Below, piece by piece: positions 44,195-56,192 of a DNA stretch of 64,000 bases. This stretch comes from Myxocyprinus asiaticus (lineage: Eukaryota > Chordata > Actinopteri > Cypriniformes > Catostomidae): assembly GCF_019703515.2 (NCBI RefSeq), contig NC_059365.1, positions 42,676,501 through 42,740,500 of the forward strand, written 5' to 3'. Both the position numbers and the translations under genes were made by a program. Position 1 is the stretch's first letter. Each line of letters opens with the position of its first letter. The notes below the pieces were generated by a model. That model saw only the letters and a program-made list of their open reading frames with translations, was not told the DNA's origin and made no database searches.

Positions 44195-45292
44195 CACTGG
44201 CTGCCAAAAGTCTGGAATAATGTACAGATTTTGCTCTTACAGAAAGAAATTGGTACTTTTATTCACCAAAGTGGCATTCAACTGATCACAATGTATAGCC
44301 AGAACATTAATAACGTGAAAAATTACTATTACAATTTGAAAAAAAAAAAATCAGAACTTCAAAGAGTTCTCATCAAAAAATCCTCCACGTGCAGCAATGA
44401 CACCTTTGGCATTCTAGCTGTCAGTTTGTCCAGATACTCAGGTGACATTTCACCCCACGCTTCCTGTAGCACTTGCCATAGATGTGGCTGTCTTGTCGGG
44501 CACTTCTCATGCACCTTACAGTCTAACCTTTTCTTTCTGTTTTTCTGTTTTAAATGTTTCAATTCTTCCCATAAGGCCTGCACCCCTGAGTCTTCTCTTT
44601 ACTGTTGTACATGAAACTGGTGTTGAGCGGGTAGAATTCAATGAAGCTGTCAGCTGAGGACATGTGAGGCGTCTATTTCTCAAACTAGAGACTCTGATGT
44701 ACTTATCCTCTTGTTTTGTTGTAAATCTGGTCTTCCACATCTCTTTCTGTCCTTGTTAGAGCCAGTTGTCCTTTGTCTTTGAAAACTGTAGTGTACACCT
44801 TTGTATGAAATCTTCAGTTTTTTTTGGGGCAATTTCAAGCATTGTATAGCCTTCATTCCTCAAAACAATGATTGACTGATGAGTTTCTAGAGAAAGCTGT
44901 TTCTTTTTTTGACCTAATATTGACCTTAAGACATGCCAGTCTATTGCATACTGTGGCAACTCAAAAACAAACACAATGTTAAGATTCATTTAACAAACCA
45001 AACAGCTTTCAGCAGTGTTTGATATAATTGCAAGTGATTTTCTAGAACCAAATTAGCAATTTAGCATGATTACTCAAGGATAAGGTGTTGGAGTGATGGC
45101 TGCTGGAAATGGGGCCTGTCTAGATTTGATCAAAAATGACTTTTTTCAAATAGTGATGGTGCTGTTTTTTACATCAGTAATGTCCTGACTATACTTTGTG
45201 ATCAGTTGAATGCCACTTTGGTGAATTAAAGTACCAATTTCCTTCAGAAACAGCAAAATCTGTACATTATTCCAAACTTTTGGCCGCCAGTG
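44195..45292 (-). mobile_element. Tc1-like element, internally deleted, guf1 intron
   Basis: Terminal repeats start CACTGGCTGCCAAAAGTCTG and end with the inverted TTTTGGCCGCCAGTG, about 140 bp each. TA flanks the left end and TG the right. Minus-strand text gives helix-turn-helix segments (44,989-44,756; 44,740-44,516 with YIRVSSLRNRRLTCPQLTAS) and the C-terminal LWEELKHLKQK region, but the catalytic middle is missing. It cannot transpose by itself. Confidence 0.85.
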
Positions 45293-45796
45293 TGTATTTT
45301 TGATTTTGGGTGAAATATGACATGTTTTCATGAGATTCAACTAAAACAGCTCAAAATTATAGGACAGACTTCAAACAGTCCCATCAGGATTAGCGGCAAT
45401 TAAGTGATAAATTCAGTCCACACTAAATTCATGCAAGTTACTATGAACCAACATGCTTATGTTTCCTGGATATTCAGAGTTCAACCATTATTTTCACGTG
45501 TGTAAATATTTCATGCAAGTGTTTGGGAAGTTCAGGAGACAAAGGAAGTCAATCAGGACATTTCGAAGATTTTGGTAAATCAAATGTCATCTGTTTTTCC
45601 TAAGTGCTTGCTCAAAACCTGCTCGGCTACATGCACATAATCTCATTGTTGACATTGCACATGTGGGACATAATTGCTTTCAAAGTAATAGTCGGATCAT
45701 TCTTTATGGATCAAAATTACCTTGAAAATATGAATCTGAAGTGGAATTCTCATACGTTTCTTTAATGACATGAAAATGTTTTCCTGTCTAATTCAG
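45293..45796. other. guf1 intron, no further feature
   Basis: AT-rich; nothing recognised before the acceptor at 45,796. Confidence 0.35.
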
Positions 45797-46179
45797 TCCA
45801 GCAGCGAGTGTGGCCGATCCGTTTAAGGCTCTGGTCTTTGACTCCACCTTCGACCATTACAGAGGAGTGGTGGCCAACATCGCTCTGTTTGGTGGACGTG
45901 TGTCCAGAGGTGACAAGTTTGTTTCCGCCCACCTGGGAAAGACGTATGAGGTCAGCGAGCTGGGTGTTCTGAGACCAGATGAACACCCGATAGAGACACT
46001 GTGAGAACACACCTACACTGACTTTATAAACAGATCTGTTTGTAAAACTATCCACCAGATAAATAGCAATGTGAAATCTCAAATCCTGACCTAAACAAAC
46101 TGGTGTAGGCAGACTTCCAAGGTACCTCAACATCACTGTCATTAGGAATGTTAACTAACATTACTACATTTTAGAGGAG

Positions 46180-46815
46180 ACCGAGGCTGGTTGTCACAAG
46201 GGCTATATCGCATTAACAGAAAGATTTCGAGTCAAAAGTCATATTGTGGAAATGTGTGTTTTCTCTAGCAGAGGTTTTGTATGTTGGTTTCAAACAACTC
46301 TTAAATTAGAATAATGTTACCTTGCAAAAGTACATTTTCACTATCATGATATTTATGTAGCTTTTCGGGAAACAAGCGAACATAATCAAACCACACTGGC
46401 ATACATAATGAAGACAGATTTTTTTCCAAAATACATTTTTATACATGTCCTTTGGACAAAGGTATTTTTCATGAAAGTTAAATCGGGACATAAATGTTGT
46501 CACATATTTATTATCATTTTATTATCAATCAATTGCGGTATTTGTTGGCAAAAACAATGTTTTGATATTTTTGTACCTTATCCATTTTTGTTGTTTTATG
46601 AATCATATTGTGCCTCATAATGTACTTATTCAATTTTGGCAACAACAACAATAAAAAAGCCTTTAATAGGCTGTTTAATGCAGGTGTAAATTTAAAGAGA
46701 GGTGTCGATTTTGTTTAGGTTGATGTGATGGTGGGGACATGTTCACATGAAAACTGCGCCAATGGTTTAATGGCAGGTTCCATTGTGACAACTTGCCCCA
46801 TATAGTTTGACAATA
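46180..46815 (+). repeat. Uninterrupted copy of the repeat at 30,405/34,615
   Basis: Carries in one piece the sequence that is split at 30,405-30,647 and 34,615-34,935. The junction reads AATCAAACCACACTGGCATA, aligning with AATAAAACTACAC and AACTACACTAGCATA on the two sides of the inserted element. Family unknown; it lies in a guf1 intron. Confidence 0.75.
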
Positions 46816-47559
46816 GGGCAACATGTGTTCAATGAACTCTATCTTCTTTTTCCTATGTTTCTTTTTTTTTTTTTTTTTTTTTTTTTTTTGATGTTGCCAA
46901 GTCTTCAAGGTATTTGGCTATGCAGAAATTGACTTAAAAATAAACCTACCCTGAGAAATATTAAACGTAACAGCTTAAACCCTAAAACTTTAAAACAACT
47001 GTAAAAATGACAATTTAAACAACTTCACAACTCAAATAATATGCAAGTTATAACAGAAGAATTAATGTAAGTGCTTTTAAAAAAAATTATAAGCTTCACA
47101 TATCTGCCCCTCCAAAAATTGGGCACGTTCACTTCCATCGTAAGTGCTTCTTAACAGACAAGTTGAAATTATTTTTTGTGGTAATCAACATTATGCGACA
47201 AATGCTGTCGATGGAACTCAACTTGTATTGAACCCGGAACATTCCTTTAAGATCTGACAAGTTAAACGCCATTGTAACTAGTGTTAGGATGTTTCTGTAA
47301 TTGCTCTGTTTCGAGATCACTAATCAAATAACAAATTTGTGCTATTGATCATGTTACTCCTTTGTATGGTAGGTCAGATTTCCTTGCTTCTATTGAAGCA
47401 CACAAGATGCTCTTTTGTACTTTCTAAGTATGATGTATATTTTTTAATTCAACTTTACACTCAAACTGTTTTTCTCATAATATAATACAAAATGTAAAAT
47501 TTTTTATTAAATTAGAAAAATGCCAAATAAAACAGGGCTCAACAATAAGGATTTTTGGG
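46816..47559. other. guf1 intron, no further feature
   Basis: Contains a 29-base T run at about 46,861-46,889 and otherwise AT-rich sequence. Confidence 0.4.
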
Positions 47560-47930
47560 GCCTGGGTAGCTCAGCGAGTATTGATGCTGACTACCACCCC
47601 TGGAGCAACCAAATTGGCCCGATTGCTAGGGAGGGTAGAGTCACATGGGGTAACCTCCTCGTGGTTGCGATTAGTGGTTCTCGCTCCCAGTGGGGCGTGT
47701 GGTAAGTTGTGCGTGGATTGCGGAGAGTAGCATGAGCCTCCACATGCTGTGAGTCTCCGCTGTGTCATGCACAATGAGCCACGTGATAAGATGCGCGGAC
47801 TGAACGTCTCAGAAGCGGAGGCAACTGAGACTTGTCCTCTGCCACCCGGATTGAGGTGAGTAACCGTGCCACCACGAGGACCTACTAAGTAGTGGTAATT
47901 GGGCATTCCAAAATTGGGGAGAAAAGGGGG
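47560..47930 (+). mobile_element. tRNA-derived SINE, guf1 intron
   Basis: Head GGCCTGGGTAGCTCAGCGAG has a tRNA A-box-like TAGCTCAGC-GAGT. The B-box part is deleted: CCCCTGGAG joins directly to CAACCAAATTGGC. The body GGGTAGAGTCACATGGGGTA, CACGTGATAAGATGCGCGGA and GAGGCAACTGAGACTTGTCC follows, then the tail GGGCATTCCAAAATTGGGGA and an A-rich end. It resembles the cyprinid SINE type found at 56,440. Confidence 0.85.
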
Positions 47931-48317
47931 ATAAAAAAAAAAAAGGAACAAAAAAAAGAAATAAAGAAAAACCAAAAAGGATTTTTTGTACTGGCCCATC
48001 AAGACATTACTGAGGTTCGGTGGTTGGTGGAAAGAAAAAAAAAATGGCATTTTGACCTTCTTTTTATTTTTATTAGTTAATTTGTAATTTGCAATAGTTT
48101 ATTAAATTATACAGCTATAATGTAACTCCATGATAACTATACATCCATAAATCACTTCTGCAAATCACTGACTGGTTTATAATTTAATTTAATTAATTTT
48201 CAAAATATTTTTACTGATCTAACTAAGACTATCACAATTCATTCTTGCAACTTTGACAAGACCACAACTAACAAGTTTAATACAGGTTTTAGGAAAATTT
48301 GCTACAACATTGTTCAA
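47931..48317. other. guf1 intron, no further feature
   Basis: A-rich SINE tail region and AT-rich DNA. Confidence 0.35.
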
Positions 48318-49745
48318 TATAGCTGCAAGCAGTAATAATCAGGGCCAAGCCCGAAAGCACATTGCAAAGATTCAAAACATTTAAACCAGCTGAGGTAGGT
48401 ATTGAACTGAGGATCACCCTATTCTTTGAACTAAAGCCCAGAGCTCTAATCAATGCACCACACAATAGAAAAGTCTGACTAACATCAAAGAGACATTGTA
48501 GGTTGAGAGTATAATTTATTGCTGAGAAAATAGTTAAAGCTTAATTGTTTTTTTAATTGAAGCAAGAATTGTGCAATAAAGTGCAATCTGCATTGTATTA
48601 AGTGCAATATGAAAACTCAGAGATCAACAAAAATAAAAATCCTAAAATTGCTATTTGTTGGATTCAAACTCACAATCTTTTAACATGTGTTCCAATCTGA
48701 TAACCACTAGGCCATTAAGTTGACACAGTGGAAAAGTGCCAAAGCTAGGATCAACAGGTTTTTAATAATAATAATAGTAATAATAATAATAATTATTATT
48801 ATTATTATTAAAAACTAATAAAAAGTTTCTCTCTAACATTTTCTGAAGACTTAGAATAAGGAACCGATAATAAATTAGAAGTTTAGTTTAGATTGACTAA
48901 GCATTTTGACCACTATGTGATGCTGTCTCGAAACAGCTCAGGTACCCTCAGGACATGATGTCGAAGACCCCTTCCAATTTTCATTCAAATCGGACAAAGC
49001 ATTTAAAATATAGATTACATTTTCATAAAATTCAAAATGCCAGAGAGGTTAAATGGCTGATGAAATCCTCATGGCCTAAAAGAATGCACAGACACCAACC
49101 CCATGATTTTTGGATATGCAGTTCAAAAGTTTTCTTTTGACCCATAGGTGGCACTGTCGCAATACTCTACATGTGCCCTTAGACCATGGTCTTTATGAAG
49201 CTACAAGTTTCAAGAAGACAAAGGGTTGCCGAGATACAGCCTCACATCCATTTTCACATCCACCTTGTTAAATTTGCATTGGCATCATTTCTCTACGGTA
49301 GCACTGATTAAAATTGTTTATGGTCAGTTCTGTGCGGCTCGGTCTGGACATTATTTTGACCTATTTTGACCTGTCAAATCAGAACAAGTTTAAAGGATGT
49401 GAACATTTTAACTGTAAACAACATAATCCAAGATGGCAGCCACTGTAATGGGTGGAGTTTTAATCATTAAGAATTTGAATCATTAAGAGGAGAGTAATCA
49501 GACAAAAGAAGAAGAAGAAGAATAGTGTCTCTAGGACAAACTGTTCAAAAGATGCACGCAAAAGAAACATGAATATTTCAACTGGTGGTGGTGCTGTAGA
49601 GTATGACCTAGAGACCCAATATTTGCTATAGGGGCTATTCATGACCACCCCTATCAGTGTGCCAAATTTCATAATTCTCCTATATACGGTTCATAGGGCT
49701 ACCATAGACTTAATGGCGGAATAATAATAGGAAGAAGAAAAGCTA
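48318..49745. repeat. Interspersed teleost repeat, class unclear
   Basis: Begins near ATAGCTGCAAGCAGTAATAA followed by CAGGGCCAAGCCCGAAAGCA and ends near GGCGGAATAATAATAGGAAG. Both phrases belong together in a common fish repeat. Inside are (AAT)n/(ATT)n runs at about 48,766-48,810 and AGAAGAAGAAG at 49,510. No frame is conserved. Element class and true ends are not established. Confidence 0.4.
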
Positions 49746-50320
49746 CAAAATCAATAAAATCTTCCCTAAATACATTATGGAAGACAAAAAATTTTGAGGC
49801 ATAAAGACACATGTACATAATCATTGAATGTAAGGTTTAGTGACAATTCAGCAGGTCATCCTTACTGTTAGGCACAGTAAAAGTATTTTCTCTAGTGGTC
49901 TCGAAACCCTGTTTAAAAATACTGACCTTAATAGATAGGCTAATCAAGCTAATATTTCATGTCTTCATTGCCTCTTTCTCTGTAACAATTGGAATTATAA
50001 GTTGAAAAAAAAGTGAATAAAATGTGCTAAATGAATTGAAATGAAATGTCTTCTTTCAACCGCTCCATCAATTTGGATATTTTTTTCACCAACCGCTGAA
50101 AATGTAAATGTCTAAATGCCCCCCTACCTCTCCATACTGCCTGAGATGCAGCCCCTTTGATCTTGTATGTATACCCTCAGGTATGCCGGGCAAGTGGGTT
50201 ATGTGATTGCAGGGATGATGGAGGTGAAGGAGGCGCAGATTGGAGACACTCTTCACCTCCATAAACACTCTGTGGAGGCACTGCTGGGGTTTAAACCAGC
50301 TAAAGCCATGGTCTTCGTGG

Positions 50321-51801
50321 GTGTGTGTCTAAAAATGTGTTTGTGCTCTCTCATGCTGAGATGAAATTGGGATAAAGTTTAAACTCTCAGTAGTCAAGGA
50401 GGGTGGAAAAGTAATGTTTGTTTTCTCTATTAAGGCAAGAACCCTTTCTGACATTTTGGTCAGAGTACTCTTGCAAAACCTGATATCTTATTACATGTAC
50501 ATAAGAAGATGATATGTAAGTAGTGAGGAAGCGCCTTTACCACAAGCTAAGTAAGGGATAAAGTTCAGTCAGCTGGTCATTTTTGCTAAATAAACCCTGA
50601 CAGGCTGATCAGTATTGCAATGTTCATGGCACCAAATATTTGAAAGATATTTCAGAGTTTTGTTTGAGGCACAAAGTAACAAGTAAACTAGATACCCACA
50701 TTTCACTCTCTCTCTGTCACTCTGACGAGTCAGGAGGAAGCGAACTGTCAATGTGAGTATTTTATTACTCTTCAGCGTCACTCAAAACTAAAAGGGCTCT
50801 CAGTAACCACATAAAACACAAAAATGTGTCGTATTACTGCAGATACAGTAACAGTCTCTCTGGTTTCACTTTCTCTCTGTCACTCTGACGCCTCGTGCGC
50901 CTTTTTATGTCTCTCTCCGCCATCACTACAACAAGAAACAGGTGTTAGAGATAATGATAACCCAGGTGAAGAGCCTTACTGCTCTCTCTCTCCCGCAGAC
51001 AGACATACCACAGAACAATTAGAAAATATACATTTTACAAATGATATTTTATTAAATTGGTCACATTTTAGCTTTTGAAAAATTCCATCTATTCCATCAA
51101 TTAATGTCTTGAAATTGCATATATTATGTTGCATTTATATTTCTGTCACATTTTTATTGTTTACTTGCATAACTTGTGCTATTTACAAGTATTTACATTG
51201 ATATGTAGAACACATGCTTAATCGGTACTGTCTCTTTAAGACTAGCGGCATCAGCCAGCAAGAGTAGATAATGAGAGAAGATATGCGTAATTTCTTTAGC
51301 GCATCCATATGTGATTAGAATTAAATGTTTCTTTTTTTTTTTTTTTTTTTGACATATGGATCTGTGGATCACGTCTTTGGACACACAGACCGAGTTAAAC
51401 CATACTTTTACCCTCAACACGCAGTGAAAGGACCGCTGTGCTAATAACTACTTTTCCAAATATACTACTCAATAACTGGTGAGTGAAATCTGTACATTTA
51501 CTGTGTGTGTTAGTGGGTAATCATAGACATTTTTAGTTGCATAGCTTGGGATTTGGTTGCACATGCGAGTGATTTACTTGCCTTATAGAGGGTTGCCACA
51601 TAAGTGAAAGATCAATCTTGGGATTGAAGAATCTATATCTTTTAAAAGAAGATTGCAATGCATCAGAAAATCTGTATTTTCACCCAGACCTACTGAATAT
51701 GCAAACTTCCCTGCTATATAGTATGCCAAAAGTAGTATGTCAAATGAGTAGTATGAAGCCTCAGTATTCATAAAAGAGTAGGCAAGAAATACCCAGATGA
51801 C
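50321..51801. other. guf1 intron, no further feature
   Basis: Two partly similar segments contain CACTCTCTCTCTGTCACTCT (about 50,704 and 50,870). A T run lies at about 51,332-51,349. No exon is seen. Confidence 0.35.
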
Positions 51802-52130
51802 CAGGGGTGTAAAGTAATGAATTACAAATACTCTCATTACTGTAATTAAGTAGTTTTTCCCAGGAATTGTACTTTTTTAAGTAGTTTAAAAATTGTATCT
51901 TTTACTTGAGTACATTTTAAGTGTTGTAACTGTACTTTTACTGCATTATTTTCCCTCGGTCTGTGTTCGCTACATCTCACTGTCCTGATTTTATTTTTAT
52001 CCATTAACGTGATTGGTTTCGAGAGTCTCGTGACTCCTGTCAAGTCAAATCAAGCATAGAAAACTTGAATGGCAGCAGTAGAGGATGCGTCAAGCAGCAG
52101 TTCAAGACATGAACATCCATGGCCACTTTT
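51802..52130 (+). mobile_element. hAT-like left end
   Basis: CAGGGGTGTAAAGTAATGAA followed by repeated AAGTA/ACTTTTACTTGAGTACAT words is a familiar fish hAT terminus. The matching right end is not found. Confidence 0.5.
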
Positions 52131-53205
52131 TGCAGTGAAGAAAACTAAATGCTTGATCGTGTCATGTGAGTTTAACTTGCTCAAGCCAGTCGAGACATCA
52201 GCATTAATTCCTCCTCTACTCTGAAGAAACTTATAGAGTTAAATTTCATGTTCCTGGTACTAGATTCTCTGTATCTATAATGTAGCCTGTAAATTAGCTA
52301 TCACTGAGATTATTGAGATCCTTGATACGGATGATAATCTTTTGAGTTCAACTTTGAATATTTAGAATTATGTTCTATAGACCAGGGGTGCTCATTACAT
52401 TGATCGTGACAGCAAGACAGCCACTGCTTGATCTCGATAAAATCTAAATGATTGACTTTATATTTCCCCACTTGTGTAGCCACGCACTGTTTGACTGACG
52501 GGAGGCTTAATGTGTGTGCACTTTACATTAGCGTGTGTTCCGAGAGAGCTTGCGCTAATGTTGAGATGCGCCTAGTCAAATACACTTCAAAATTCCGCCA
52601 AAATGCCGTCTTGGCAAGGCATTAATGTAAACACAGTCAGTTATGTCTAAAGTGACTGCTTTTGGCTGAATAACTTTAGTAGCTTTAAAAGTATTAATGT
52701 ACTATTATAAAACAGTGGCATTTTTAATAATAATATATTTTAATAATATTGTTAATTTTTTATAATGCCAACCGCTGATGTAAAAGAAACCAAGAAATGT
52801 GTTTCTTGTGATCAAACTGTAATTGTGTAGCAAAACCAGAGTAAATTATTTTTGCAATTGTTGTTACCATGTCATATATTCAGGTCAAAGAACAATGCCC
52901 ACGTTCCCGGATAAAGTATGTTCAGGGATGTATTCATACTCACCTGCGTACCTAAAGAACATACTTTATAAACAGCCAAGGGGTATGTTCTTCAAATGCA
53001 GTGCATGCTCTGACACTGATTTTGATATAAATTACATCAGACCAGCCAATCATATTAGTGCTTGCAATACTGAGAAAGCACATTCCAGGTTTGTGTGTAA
53101 TATGCATCAGATCGGTTAGTGAATGGACTGTGGGCATGCCATGTGAAGCTGAGATTATGCAGAAGGTTACAGTGATGTAGAGTTGAAACTGTGCTACATT
53201 CCCAG

Positions 53206-53329
53206 GCATGTATCCTATAGACCAATCAGAATACACTGCTCTGCGCAGCGCTGTGAAGAAACTGACACTGAATGACTCCAGTGTGACGATACAGAGAGAC
53301 AGCAGCCTGGCTCTGGGGGCTGGATGGAG
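53206..53329 (+). pseudogene. guf1: guf1 domain III start exon
   Basis: Begins [20 protein letters not shown] and continues [20 protein letters not shown] to GWR, bounded by CCCAG and GTACAA. The codon split matches the preceding exon (G|GC). The expected continuation LGFLGLLHMEVF is not found downstream. Confidence 0.88.
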
Positions 53330-53896
53330 GTACAATGCATCACTGTTTAACTTAACCTAATTTTTTTATTTTTTTGAATAAACAGTCAAATATAACATAT
53401 ATTACCATACGCTATTACTATTATCATAATGATAAGTTTGCAACATACAAATGGAGGCTAAAGAGTAAACTTGTTCAAGAACCATTTCTGGGGCTGTACT
53501 GGATTATGACACACATGACAATTCACCTGTAGTCCCAATGTCGTTGCATGATATTTGCATATGCATCCTGAGATAGTCTGAGATCCTATGCAGCGTTCCC
53601 ATAGACAACACTATATTCTAACAAACTGCTCCCAGATAACTGACAGAGAAAAAAAAGTGAGAACTCACAATTTGTGCATGTTCTGCGAGACACAATAGAG
53701 CTGTGTGCATTGATGCCAAAGCGCAAATGCTGAACTGCTGAACAAAAAAGCAAATCAGACACGCTTATCGCCAGTGTTGTGACAAACTCTGTTTCCCCGT
53801 CGGAATCTGTTTCCCCCCAGCAGATCTGTATGAGGGAACAGTATCTGACGGTAACATTCTCCGCTGTCAGAATGTGTCCCCCCATGCACAAACCAA
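53330..53896. other. guf1 intron region where exons are missing
   Basis: No similarity to the expected guf1 continuation (LGFLGLLHMEVF, ITPDEYTGK) in any frame of either strand. Nothing else recognised. Confidence 0.5.
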
Positions 53897-54000
53897 AGCC
53901 TAACCCTTCCCTACCCTACCCTACCGTACCCTAACCCTAAACTACACTACCCTACCTACCCCTAACCCTAACCTACACTACCCTACCCTACCCCTAACCC
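53897..54000. repeat. Telomere-like CCCTAA-variant repeat
   Basis: Consists of CCCTAACCCTAA units mixed with variants CCCTACCCTACC and CTAACCTACACTA. It is an interstitial block of about 100 bases, directly next to the GGAT/GGGTGAG block. Confidence 0.75.
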
Positions 54001-54100
54001 ATGGATTGATGGATGGATGGATGGATGGGTGGCTGGGTGGGTGAGTGAGTGGGTGAGTGGGTGGGTGGATGGTTGGTGGTTGGTTGGTTGGTTGGTTAGT
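54001..54100. repeat. GGAT/GGGT/GGTT microsatellite
   Basis: Runs of GGAT, then GGGTGAGT and GGTT units. Confidence 0.9.
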
Positions 54101-54293
54101 TGGATTTTGGAAAAATTCTTACCAAAATCTGTCGAATAATAGTATGCTGGCATTTTCAAGCCAACATAATAACGAGTTTGACAAAGATGTTCCTTGTTTT
54201 TACCACTTATTAAGTTGTAATTATGGTAATTCCAACATGATAACACACCATAAACCCTGGGTTGCTCCAGAGAAGAACAAGGTCAAAGCACAT

Positions 54294-54670
54294 CAGTGAG
54301 CATGTTTACAAGCACACCAATACTGCACACCAATTACTCCCAAAAATCAGCTTATTTAAAAAAATAAAGCAAGTAAACTGTGTTTACATGAGATTTGAAA
54401 TAATCACGTTATTCTCTGCTTTTGATGTCAAACCATGAAGAGACATTCGCTCAACAAGTGCGCACATTGGATAAGCCGGGAGAACACCGGTAAAGGTGTT
54501 TACATGCCTTGCGAAATCACCGTAATGGGCAAAAATCTAGGTTTATTCTTATGCCACTTATGGCCTTACACCGATAAAGGATCGCCGTTTATTGCGTTTA
54601 CATGACCACACACTCTGTCAGCTTATTAAGCATAATCGGTGTAAGAACATGCATGTAAACGCGCTCAGTG
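54294..54670. mobile_element. MITE with CAGTGAGC...TTTACA inverted ends
   Basis: Left CAGTGAGCATGTTTACAAGC and right (reverse complement) CACTGAGCGCGTTTACATGC. Further inverted GTTTACATG/CATGTAAAC words lie inside. No coding frame. Class not determined; it ends about 85 bases before a guf1 exon. Confidence 0.65.
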
Positions 54671-54754
54671 ACTAAAACTTCAGTTGTTTTCCAGTCTCTG
54701 CCTGCTTTTATCCCTCTGTAGTGACCCATGAATCAATTCTTTGCTCTTTTGAAG

Positions 54755-55811
54755 AGCCGCAGAGTCGTTCAGAAGAACATGTTCTACATCGATGATCATC
54801 GAGTTATGATGAAGTACGTCTTTCCTCTAAACGAGGTCGTGGTGGACTTTTACGACCATCTGAAGTCCATGTCATCAGGATATGCCAGGTAATCTTGATA
54901 TGACTCCAGTATCTCTAGATGAACCAGATGATTAAAGTCAAGGTAGTTACCATAGTAATTTTTAATCTTTTGCTTTAGTTTTGATTATGAGGATGCTGGT
55001 TATGAGGCAGCTGAGCTCATAAGGATCGACTTCTTGCTCAATGGGCGGACCGTGGAGGAACTTGCCATTATCGTTAACAAGTAAGCCTGACACACTTGAT
55101 AAAACACAATTGTCATGATCTAATTACAGTTTTACTTGTATCTCCAAGGAGATTCTAAAGTTCTTTTTTTTTCTTAATTAAATACCCAGAACAACCATGC
55201 TGTGCTGGCTTTACATTTTTACTGAATATTGTGTAACATAAAATCAGCTCCTGTTTGGCAGAATATTTTCATGAAAGTATTGACAATCTCTGATTTGTCT
55301 GTGTTGTTCAGAGAGAGAGCATACAGTGTGGGCAAAGCCATATGTGAGAGGCTGAAGGAGTCCATCCCTAGACAGATGTTTGAGATCGCTGTGCATGCCG
55401 CCAATGGAAGCAAAGTCATCGCCCGATAAACGTGAGTGTAAACTGACTCAATGAAACGTAAACTATGAAATGTAATATTCTTTGTTAATATTTCTCTCTT
55501 TTAGGATCAAAGCATACCGAAAGAATGTTCTGGCAAAATGTGTGAGTATCTCTTCATGTTCTGAAGAGTTTTTTTTTTTTTTAAACTTTGTTGATTTTTG
55601 CCTTTATGATTTTTCTAAGCTTTATTTATTGGCTTTTTTTTTTTGATTGGCTGCTCTCTTCCCTAGTATGGTGGTGACATTACATGAAAAATTAAACTGT
55701 TGAAGAAGCATGTTTCCAGTGTGCCGCATCGGAAACATTGATGTCCCGAAAGACACGTTCATCAGTGTTCTGGAACTTAACCAAAAAAACATTAAAGTCT
55801 ATGGTTTCTAA
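54755..55811 (+). pseudogene. guf1: guf1 domain V and C-terminal exons with two stops
   Basis: Exon 54,755-54,888 has [20 protein letters not shown] and [20 protein letters not shown]. Exon 54,979-55,080 has [20 protein letters not shown]. Exon 55,312-55,431 has [20 protein letters not shown] and SKVIAR, then TAA. Exon 55,505-55,541 has IKAYRKNVLAKC. The last exon begins YGGDIT, then TGA, KIKLLKKH, and after a loss of about 20 bases that changes frame it gives CRIGNIDVPKDTFISVLE to a TAA at 55,809. The C-terminal LepA-specific domain therefore could not be made in full. Confidence 0.88.
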
Positions 55812-56155
55812 GATGTGATTTGTTGATATGAGACTTGGAAATGTATGGTGATTGATTTAGAAAGTTGATAGAACTATATACTACTGATATTATTCTAGGG
55901 ACTTGAAGCAGGTTGGATTAATGAATATTCATTATGCTGAAATGATTCTGCAGTTCTCTCAGGAGTGGAGTCAGACTGCAAGCTAAGTGTTTTCATTGGA
56001 AACATTCATTCAGAGTAAATGCAGAAGTATTGTATTTGGCAGCGCTGTGTTCCTTTGAAGAGATTTATTATTCCACTTGCAGCTAGTCACAGAGTGAGTT
56101 ACAGTGGTGATGAATATCAGATTTGAAACAGTGCAGGTTGAGTTTGCTGAAGGAA

Positions 56156-56192
<37 letters not shown>

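Larger units (their letters stand above)
45797..50320 (+). pseudogene. guf1: guf1 domain II exons
   Basis: Exon 45,797-46,000 encodes [40 protein letters not shown] and [11 protein letters not shown]. Exon 50,181-50,320 continues in phase [20 protein letters not shown] to AKAMVFVG. Both have AG acceptors and GT donors (GTGAGA, GTGTGT). They form the beta-barrel domain II of translational GTPases. No stop is present in either exon, so these parts are better preserved than the G domain. Confidence 0.88.
38614..55811 (+). pseudogene. guf1: guf1, mitochondrial EF4/LepA GTPase, decayed
   Basis: GUF1 is a ribosome-bound GTPase of mitochondria, homologous to bacterial LepA. Recognised exons: 38,614-38,814; 39,662-39,773; 41,492-41,640; 41,726-41,806; 42,656-~42,727; 42,810-~42,866; 42,977-43,041; 45,797-46,000; 50,181-50,320; 53,206-53,329; 54,755-54,888; 54,979-55,080; 55,312-55,431; 55,505-55,541; 55,667-55,811. 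Most borders keep GT/AG and matching phase. Lesions: TAG at 43,019-43,021; TAA at 55,427-55,429 where Glu of IARET is expected; TGA at 55,685-55,687 where Arg of GGDITRK is expected; a frame-changing deletion in the last exon; missing residues in the G4 region; and no exons for about 90 residues between 53,330 and 54,754. Introns are full of transposons. Sequencing error could mimic one stop but not all of these. An expressed short form cannot be excluded. Confidence 0.88.

Noticed and set aside
47560..47620. tRNA gene suggested by GGTAGCTCAGCGAG
   Set aside because: It is the tRNA-like head of a SINE, with the B-box portion deleted; no cloverleaf can be completed.
50824..51078. 84-codon frame MCRITADTVTV...
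   Set aside because: Lies within a guf1 intron next to CT-rich repeats, with no homology recognised.
53897..54000. Chromosome end
   Set aside because: CCCTAA units are degenerate, short and followed by normal guf1 exons, so they are interstitial.
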